Below, piece by piece: positions 59,083-64,000 of a DNA stretch of 64,000 nt (positions within the stretch are counted from its first letter, which is position 1; each line of letters opens with the position of its first letter). The DNA comes from Metabacillus sediminilitoris (GTDB lineage: Bacteria > Bacillota > Bacilli > Bacillales > Bacillaceae): assembly GCF_009720625.1 (NCBI RefSeq), contig NZ_CP046266.1, forward strand, positions 2,923,501 through 2,987,500, written 5' to 3'. Both the position numbers and the translations under genes were made by a program. The notes under the pieces are model-generated. The model did not search any database, was not told where the DNA came from, and worked only from the letters and a program-made list of their open reading frames with translations.

Positions 59083-60891
59083 TTATGATACCACATTAAC
59101 TTGGTTTCCTTTAATGATAAAATGAACAAAAAATGTTGTCCCCTGGTTACTCGTATTAATCTTAATTGTAGCGTTATGTTCAGAAGCAACTTTATGACAA
59201 ATCGATAAACCAAGACCTGTGCCATCTTTCTTAGTACTAAAGAAAGGTGTACCAATTTTATCTATAACTTCTTTCTTTATTCCGCAACCTTCATCTTGTA
59301 TAGCCAAAATTACTTCATTATCTTCTTGAAATGTTTTGATTGTCAATGTACCTCCAGCTGACATTGCATCAAGTCCATTAAGTGCAAGGTTTAAGATTAA
59401 TTGTCGGATTTCCCTTTCATTTATTTGTAATACAGGGCATAAATTCAAATCAAGATGCACTTGAAGATCTGAGTACAGGGCTTTCGCCTGGATTAGTGGA
59501 AACAAGAGCTCGATAATTTCATTAAGATCTTTTGAAATTCGTTCAACGCTGTTCGTTTTTGATACAGAAAGAAATTCAGTAATAATATTATGTGCTCGAT
59601 CAAGCTCTTCAATCATAATATCTATAAACTCATGTGACGGAAAATCCTTAGACATTTGTAAAAATCCACGAACAGTTGTCATCGGATTGCGTACTTCGTG
59701 AACGATCCCTGATGCCATTTCACCGACCAAATTTAGACGATCTAATCGAGCCATTTCTTTTTCAACCAATACTCTTTCAGTAATATCTGTTATGACAGAT
59801 AAAAGGCATCTTTCTCCGTGTAAATCCATATACTCAGTCGACAATAACCCTTCTCGTAATTCTCCAGATTTGTTTAGATATTTAATCCTACTACTCTGGA
59901 CAGGATGGTGAAGATCTGACATATCGACAACTGTTTCACCACTTTCATTTAAATGAAAAATATATTTTAGAGATACAGATGTTTGATTAATTACTTCCTC
60001 ATATTCGTTATAACCAGAATATGTTAACCAACTCTTATTTACATTAATATAGCGCCAATCAACTACTGATTGTAACGATACAAGGCAAGGTGTTGCTTCA
60101 AATATTTTACGAAAACGTTCTTCCTCAAGCAGTTTTCTCTCAGTGACATCTCGAATTGAACAAACATAAATAAGTTGATCTTCAATGCTTGCCTCACCTA
60201 TTTGGATGTCTGCAGGAAAGATGGATTTATTCTTTCGAGAAGCAGAAACTTCAATAATTCTCCCTAGTTTCTTTGATTTCGTAAAAAATCTTGATAAATC
60301 CGGAACAATAACTTTAATTGGATGACCAATTAATTCCTCTTCTGTATAGCCAAACATTTTTGTAATTGCTGGGTTAATTGTTACCATTCTGCCTGTTTCA
60401 TCAAATGTAACAAGTGTATCCTCCAACGTCTCACCGATTACATTCAATACTTCATTTTGCATCTTAATTTGTTCTTGGTATTTGTAAATTTTAATGAAAG
60501 CCTCAATTTTCATCTTTAATGTTTCTGGGTGGAATGGTTTAAATATATAATCGATCGCACCAGCATGATATCCTTCTTTAACATGCTCTAAAGCCTGACT
60601 AATAGCTGTTATGAAAATAATAGGAATTTGTTTTGATTTCTCACGAGACTTTATCATTTTTGCTGTTTCAAATCCATCTAATCCTGGCATTTGTACATCA
60701 AGTAAAATAACCGCTATATCGTACATTAGTACATACTTTAATGCCTCTTCTCCTGAATTAACACTAATTAAATGATATTCCGGTGAGGAAAGTACACTTT
60801 CAAGCACTAGTAAATTTTCAGGACGGTCATCTACTAATAATATATTTATTTTTTTATCAGGCTTGATCCATTTTTCGGTATAGTTTCTCAT
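59083..60891 (-). CDS. REC-PAS-PAS histidine kinase (sporulation-kinase-like)
   Basis: 602 residues. An N-terminal receiver (about 14-130; phospho-Asp in VILLDVQMPGLDG, Lys in FKPFHP), two PAS domains (about 150-255 and 258-375), then HisKA with VGEMASGIVHEVRNPMTTVR (phospho-His) and a HATPase (NLALNGLDAM, DEGCGIKKEV, GTGLGLSICHKV). The His box resembles the KinA-class kinases that phosphorylate Spo0F. It starts at ATG 60891 (GAGGAG upstream), overlapping the CheR gene by 35 bases. As a receiver-input kinase it probably takes phosphate from the hybrid kinase two genes upstream (inference). Confidence 0.88.
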   Translation of the reverse strand: MRNYTEKWIKPDKKINILLVDDRPENLLVLESVLSSPEYHLISVNSGEEALKYVLMYDIAVILLDVQMPGLDGFETAKMIKSREKSKQIPIIFITAISQALEHVKEGYHAGAIDYIFKPFHPETLKMKIEAFIKIYKYQEQIKMQNEVLNVIGETLEDTLVTFDETGRMVTINPAITKMFGYTEEELIGHPIKVIVPDLSRFFTKSKKLGRIIEVSASRKNKSIFPADIQIGEASIEDQLIYVCSIRDVTERKLLEEERFRKIFEATPCLVSLQSVVDWRYINVNKSWLTYSGYNEYEEVINQTSVSLKYIFHLNESGETVVDMSDLHHPVQSSRIKYLNKSGELREGLLSTEYMDLHGERCLLSVITDITERVLVEKEMARLDRLNLVGEMASGIVHEVRNPMTTVRGFLQMSKDFPSHEFIDIMIEELDRAHNIITEFLSVSKTNSVERISKDLNEIIELLFPLIQAKALYSDLQVHLDLNLCPVLQINEREIRQLILNLALNGLDAMSAGGTLTIKTFQEDNEVILAIQDEGCGIKKEVIDKIGTPFFSTKKDGTGLGLSICHKVASEHNATIKINTSNQGTTFFVHFIIKGNQVNVVS

Positions 60892-61711
60892 TAGAATCCA
60901 TCTCCTCATAACACATACTGTGGCTGGTAAATGCTATATCTTCCTTCTTACCTATTCCTAATACTCCAGATAAAACAAGACTATTATAGAACAATTCGTG
61001 CACACGATTTTGTAATGTTGAATTAAAGTAAATCATGACATTTCGGCAAATTATTACGTGAAACTCATTAAATGAGTGGTCTACCGCTAAGTTATGTTGA
61101 GCAAAAACAATATTTTCTCCTAAAAAAGTATGAAAAATTGCGTTCTCATCTTTGACGGTGTAATATTCACTAAATGCTTTAGTCCCACCAGAGTGTAAAT
61201 AATTCTTAGTGTATATTTTCATTTTTTTTAGTGGAAAGACACCTTGCTTAGCTGTTTCTAATGCTGACTCATTTATATCAGTAGCGTAAATTCTAGCATT
61301 CTTGTAAATACCCTCTTCATATAAAAGAACAGCCATAGAATAAACCTCTTCACCTGTAGAACAACCTGCATGCCATATCCGAAACTCAGGATATTTCTTT
61401 AATATCGGAATAATTTTTTTTCGAAATGCTATGTAGAAACTAGGGTCACGGAACATCTCAGTTACAGTAATTGAGAAATCTTCCAGAAGACTTTTCATCA
61501 ATAATGGATCATGTAGTACCTTTTCTTGTAACGCCGAAACTGTTGATAAATTTTCAGTATACATCCGATGCCAAATGCGTCGGCGTATCGAAGATAACAC
61601 ATAATTTCGAAAATCAAATCCATAATGTCGATAAATACCTTCTAATAATAAGTCAATTTCGATTCTTTCAAGATCGTTAGGTTCTATTTCATTCGTTATC
61701 ATTTTAACCAT
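60857..61711 (-). CDS. CheR-type protein-glutamate methyltransferase (RsbM-like)
   Basis: 284 residues. The CheR N-terminal helical domain (YRHYGFDFRNYVLSSIRRRI, about 29-48) and SAM-dependent domain (WHAGCSTGEEVYSMAVLLYE, about 119-138; ICRNVMIYF near 222-230) are intact. There is no chemoreceptor or CheB beside it. It sits between a hybrid kinase and a REC-kinase, like RsbM, which methylates the hybrid kinase RsbK in the Bacillus cereus group. I use ATG 61711 with AGGTGG 5 bases upstream; it is 9 bases after the kinase stop. Confidence 0.9.
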   Translation of the reverse strand: MVKMITNEIEPNDLERIEIDLLLEGIYRHYGFDFRNYVLSSIRRRIWHRMYTENLSTVSALQEKVLHDPLLMKSLLEDFSITVTEMFRDPSFYIAFRKKIIPILKKYPEFRIWHAGCSTGEEVYSMAVLLYEEGIYKNARIYATDINESALETAKQGVFPLKKMKIYTKNYLHSGGTKAFSEYYTVKDENAIFHTFLGENIVFAQHNLAVDHSFNEFHVIICRNVMIYFNSTLQNRVHELFYNSLVLSGVLGIGKKEDIAFTSHSMCYEEMDSNEKLYRKMDQA

Positions 61712-61720
61712 TGTTACCAC

Positions 61721-64000
61721 CTATCTGTATAACCAAACTTGAATTAATGACAGTAACTGATCTAAAAATATTGGTTTGCTAATGTAGTCAGATGCACCGG
61801 CTTCAATACATTTGTCTTTGTCAATTTTCATGGCTTTAGCCGTCAATGCAATAATTGGTAAGTCTTCGAATTCGGGCATCTTACGAATTGTACGTATTGT
61901 TTCATATCCGTCCATCTCAGGCATCATAATATCCATTAGAATAATATCAACGTCCGGATTTTGTCTTAAAACATTAATTCCGTTCTTACCATTCTCAGCA
62001 AAGACAACGGTCATTTGTTTACTTTCGAGTGCCGTCGTGATAGCAAAGATGTTACGCATATCATCATCTACGATAAGAATTTTTTTACCATTTAACAAGG
62101 AATCTTCTTTTTGTAAAGTGATATCCTGCTCCTTGTTTTCATCAACAATCTCTAATGATGTTGCCGCTTCTAATCTATGAGGATCTGTTTCTTTCAAGCT
62201 ATTTTTCTCGAAGACTGGTAAGTATAGTGTAAAGGTACTTCCCTTTTCAGGAACACTTTCAACATCAATACTTCCGCCTAATAAGTGAGCAATTTCTCGA
62301 CTAATGGATAGACCTAATCCTGTTCCACCATATTTTCTACTTGTTGTCCCGTCTCCTTGCTGGAAAGCTTGAAAAATTAGCGATTGTTTCTCTTTTGAGA
62401 TCCCGATACCAGTATCTTTTATTGAAAAGGCCAAAATCGTTTTGATCGTATGAATCGCAGGATGAATATCGATCTTTGCTTTATGGATATGCATTGTGAT
62501 TTCGCCTTTATCTGTAAATTTAAAAGCGTTTGAAAGTAAATTTCTTATTACTTGTTGCAATCTCTGCTGATCAGTCCAAATACTTTCCGGGAGATTATCC
62601 TCAATAGAAATTGATAGCTTTAGTCCTTTCTGATTAGCAAGTTGAAGAAATTGACGTTCTGCAAAAAGACAGACATCCCTCAAATTGACTTTATTAGGAA
62701 AAATGTCGATCTTACCTGATTCAATTTTCGATAAATCTAACACTTCGTTGATTAGCTGTAAAAGTTCATTTCCAGACTTATATATTGTGTCTGCAAAAAT
62801 AACTTGTTGATCTGTTAGATTTCCTTCTTTATTTTCTGTAAGCAAATGAGCAAGAATTAGTAAGCTATTTAACGGTGAACGTAATTCATGAGACATGTTG
62901 GCAAGAAATTCAGATTTATACTTCGAATTAAGTTCCAATTGTAAAGCCTTTTCTTCAAGTTCTATTTTTGTATTGTTTAGGTCGTTCGTTTTTTGCTCTA
63001 ACCTCTTATATTGTTCTTCAAGCTTTTCATTCATACTAATTAATTCTTCGTGTTGCAGCTGCAGCTCTTCAGACTGACTTTGCAATTCTTCCGTTAATGC
63101 TTTCGATTCAATTAGTAGAGTTTCTACTTGCATACGTCCATTAACACTTTTTACTGTGATCCCAATTTGGTTAGCTACTTGTTGTAATAAGGTTTCTTGA
63201 ATAGCAGTAAATTTCTTAAATGATGCTATTTCAATTACGACTGTAATTTCTCCTTCAAATTCAACCGGTATTACAATTATGCTTGCTGGTGCAGCTTCAC
63301 CTACACCAGAGGCAATTTTTATATAATTTTCAGGGATATCTGTTAGATGAATCGTCCGCTTTTCAAGGGCTGCTTGTCCTACAATTCCTTCACCGAAACG
63401 GAAGCTTGATGCCCCCATCTCTTGTCCATTAAATGCATATGCTGCAATCGTATAAAACCTCTGTTCTACTGTTCCTTGTCTAGCATAAAAAACACCGTAA
63501 TTTGCTCCAATCATTGGTGTGATTTTATTAATAAATTGTTGCCCCAATGTTTGAAGATCATGAATTCCTTGATACATAGTTGCCATTTCTGCAATACTTG
63601 TTTCTAACCAGCTTTTTTCCTTGAGGGATTGTGTCATATTATTAAACGCCATAGCAATATCTTGAATTTCATCACGTGATTTTACCTCAATCTGGGGCAA
63701 TTGCTTAACAGCGTTAGATTCAGTAGTCAACCTTTTGATAACTCTTGTAATTTTAGTAAGATTATTTGTAATATTCTTAGATATAATAAGTCCAATCAAA
63801 ATATTTAATAATAATGCTAGTACACTGAAAAAAATAGTCATCTTTTTCATTTGTTTTACATGTTCGGTATTTTCCACTCTTGATTCATTCATCAATTGCT
63901 GCTGTCGTTCAGTAAGATACTTCGTTAATGGAGAAAACTGAGTCCCGATAGGTAGCACATCTGTCTTAAAATATTCTGAAGCTGCTTGTTTACTGGCATT
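61721..64000 (-). CDS. Hybrid histidine kinase (TM-HAMP-GAF-HisKA-HATPase-REC), RsbK-like, 5' end outside window
   Basis: 759 residues are visible and the frame is still open at the window edge (NASKQAASEYFKTD), so the N-terminal sensor is cut off. In order: the end of an extracellular CHASE3-like region, a TM helix (about 57-75), HAMP, GAF (about 145-285), a long coiled coil with EELQSQSEELQLQHEEL, HisKA (FLANMSHELRSP), HATPase (NLLSNAFKFTDKG, DTGIGISKEK, GTGLGLSISREI) and a C-terminal receiver (IILMDIMMPEMDG). It is the first gene of the operon; the cheR gene follows after 9 bases. The layout fits RsbK. Confidence 0.88.
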   Translation of the reverse strand, partial: NASKQAASEYFKTDVLPIGTQFSPLTKYLTERQQQLMNESRVENTEHVKQMKKMTIFFSVLALLLNILIGLIISKNITNNLTKITRVIKRLTTESNAVKQLPQIEVKSRDEIQDIAMAFNNMTQSLKEKSWLETSIAEMATMYQGIHDLQTLGQQFINKITPMIGANYGVFYARQGTVEQRFYTIAAYAFNGQEMGASSFRFGEGIVGQAALEKRTIHLTDIPENYIKIASGVGEAAPASIIVIPVEFEGEITVVIEIASFKKFTAIQETLLQQVANQIGITVKSVNGRMQVETLLIESKALTEELQSQSEELQLQHEELISMNEKLEEQYKRLEQKTNDLNNTKIELEEKALQLELNSKYKSEFLANMSHELRSPLNSLLILAHLLTENKEGNLTDQQVIFADTIYKSGNELLQLINEVLDLSKIESGKIDIFPNKVNLRDVCLFAERQFLQLANQKGLKLSISIEDNLPESIWTDQQRLQQVIRNLLSNAFKFTDKGEITMHIHKAKIDIHPAIHTIKTILAFSIKDTGIGISKEKQSLIFQAFQQGDGTTSRKYGGTGLGLSISREIAHLLGGSIDVESVPEKGSTFTLYLPVFEKNSLKETDPHRLEAATSLEIVDENKEQDITLQKEDSLLNGKKILIVDDDMRNIFAITTALESKQMTVVFAENGKNGINVLRQNPDVDIILMDIMMPEMDGYETIRTIRKMPEFEDLPIIALTAKAMKIDKDKCIEAGASDYISKPIFLDQLLSLIQVWLYR

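Noticed and set aside
59083..64000. Chemotaxis operon interpretation because of the cheR gene
   Set aside because: No cheB, cheA, cheW or methyl-accepting chemoreceptor is visible; kinase-methyltransferase adjacency fits RsbK-RsbM better.

Overview
The window is a chromosomal segment from an AT-rich, endospore-forming Gram-positive bacterium of the Bacillaceae. Four kinds of evidence point this way: small acid-soluble spore protein genes (sspN, sspO, sspP, tlp), a CotM-like coat protein gene, strong AGGAGG-type ribosome sites with frequent TTG and GTG starts, and a gene order around parC-parE-yneT-plsY-yneR-yneQ-yneP-tlp-sspN-yneN-citB-sspO-sspP-cotM that matches, as I recall it, Bacillus subtilis. 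The species cannot be named from this sequence alone. Nothing looks like a plasmid, prophage, CRISPR array, rRNA or tRNA.

Layout. 0-24 kb is loosely packed and rich in relics. It holds a DUF2252 gene cut by the window edge, a luciferase-like oxidoreductase, a sirtuin, small membrane proteins, a TerC protein, a DRE-TIM aldolase, the Ser/Thr symporter SstT, an arsRBC arsenic operon with two identical-arm dyads upstream, a FetAB-type ABC exporter, and the OpuA glycine betaine transporter operon with a divergent GbsR/OpcR-type regulator. Between these lie decayed genes: a LysR tail, a frameshifted manganese catalase, a dinucleotide-binding N-terminus, a YtcJ-type amidohydrolase and an AzlC N-terminus. 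24-39 kb is the conserved core block (ketopantoate reductase, topoisomerase IV, yneT-plsY-yneR, tlp/sspN, yneN, aconitase, spore proteins). 39-46 kb holds a stand-alone glutamine synthetase paralogue and, divergent from it, a five-gene NAD salvage operon: a Nudix-wHTH regulator, nicotinamidase, nicotinate phosphoribosyltransferase, a NadD-like adenylyltransferase and NAD synthetase. Together these convert nicotinamide to NAD. 46-58 kb holds heme catalase with an exact PerR-type box, metE behind a cobalamin riboswitch, a DEAD-box helicase, an orphan RsbR-type STAS protein, a secreted SGNH esterase and a second-type methionine aminopeptidase. 59-64 kb is a three-gene signalling operon (HAMP-GAF hybrid kinase, CheR methyltransferase, REC-PAS-PAS kinase) that resembles the RsbK-RsbM sigma-B input module; the first gene runs off the window.

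Most notable finds. (1) Two copies, in opposite orientation and about 19 kb apart, of a GC-rich palindromic element of about 190-208 bp. Each has terminal inverted repeats (AGGCTSTTTT-like) and its own perfect 6-bp target duplication (tcattt and aagata), so it is a non-autonomous mobile element. (2) The complete NAD salvage operon, with a 19-bp palindrome just downstream of its promoter. (3) The RsbK/RsbM-like module that ends in a sporulation-kinase-like protein instead of a PP2C phosphatase. Several genes under 60 codons were found by reading the sequence: an uncharacterised 56-residue protein, sspN, an FbpB-type protein, sspO, sspP, two Cys-rich mini-proteins and others.
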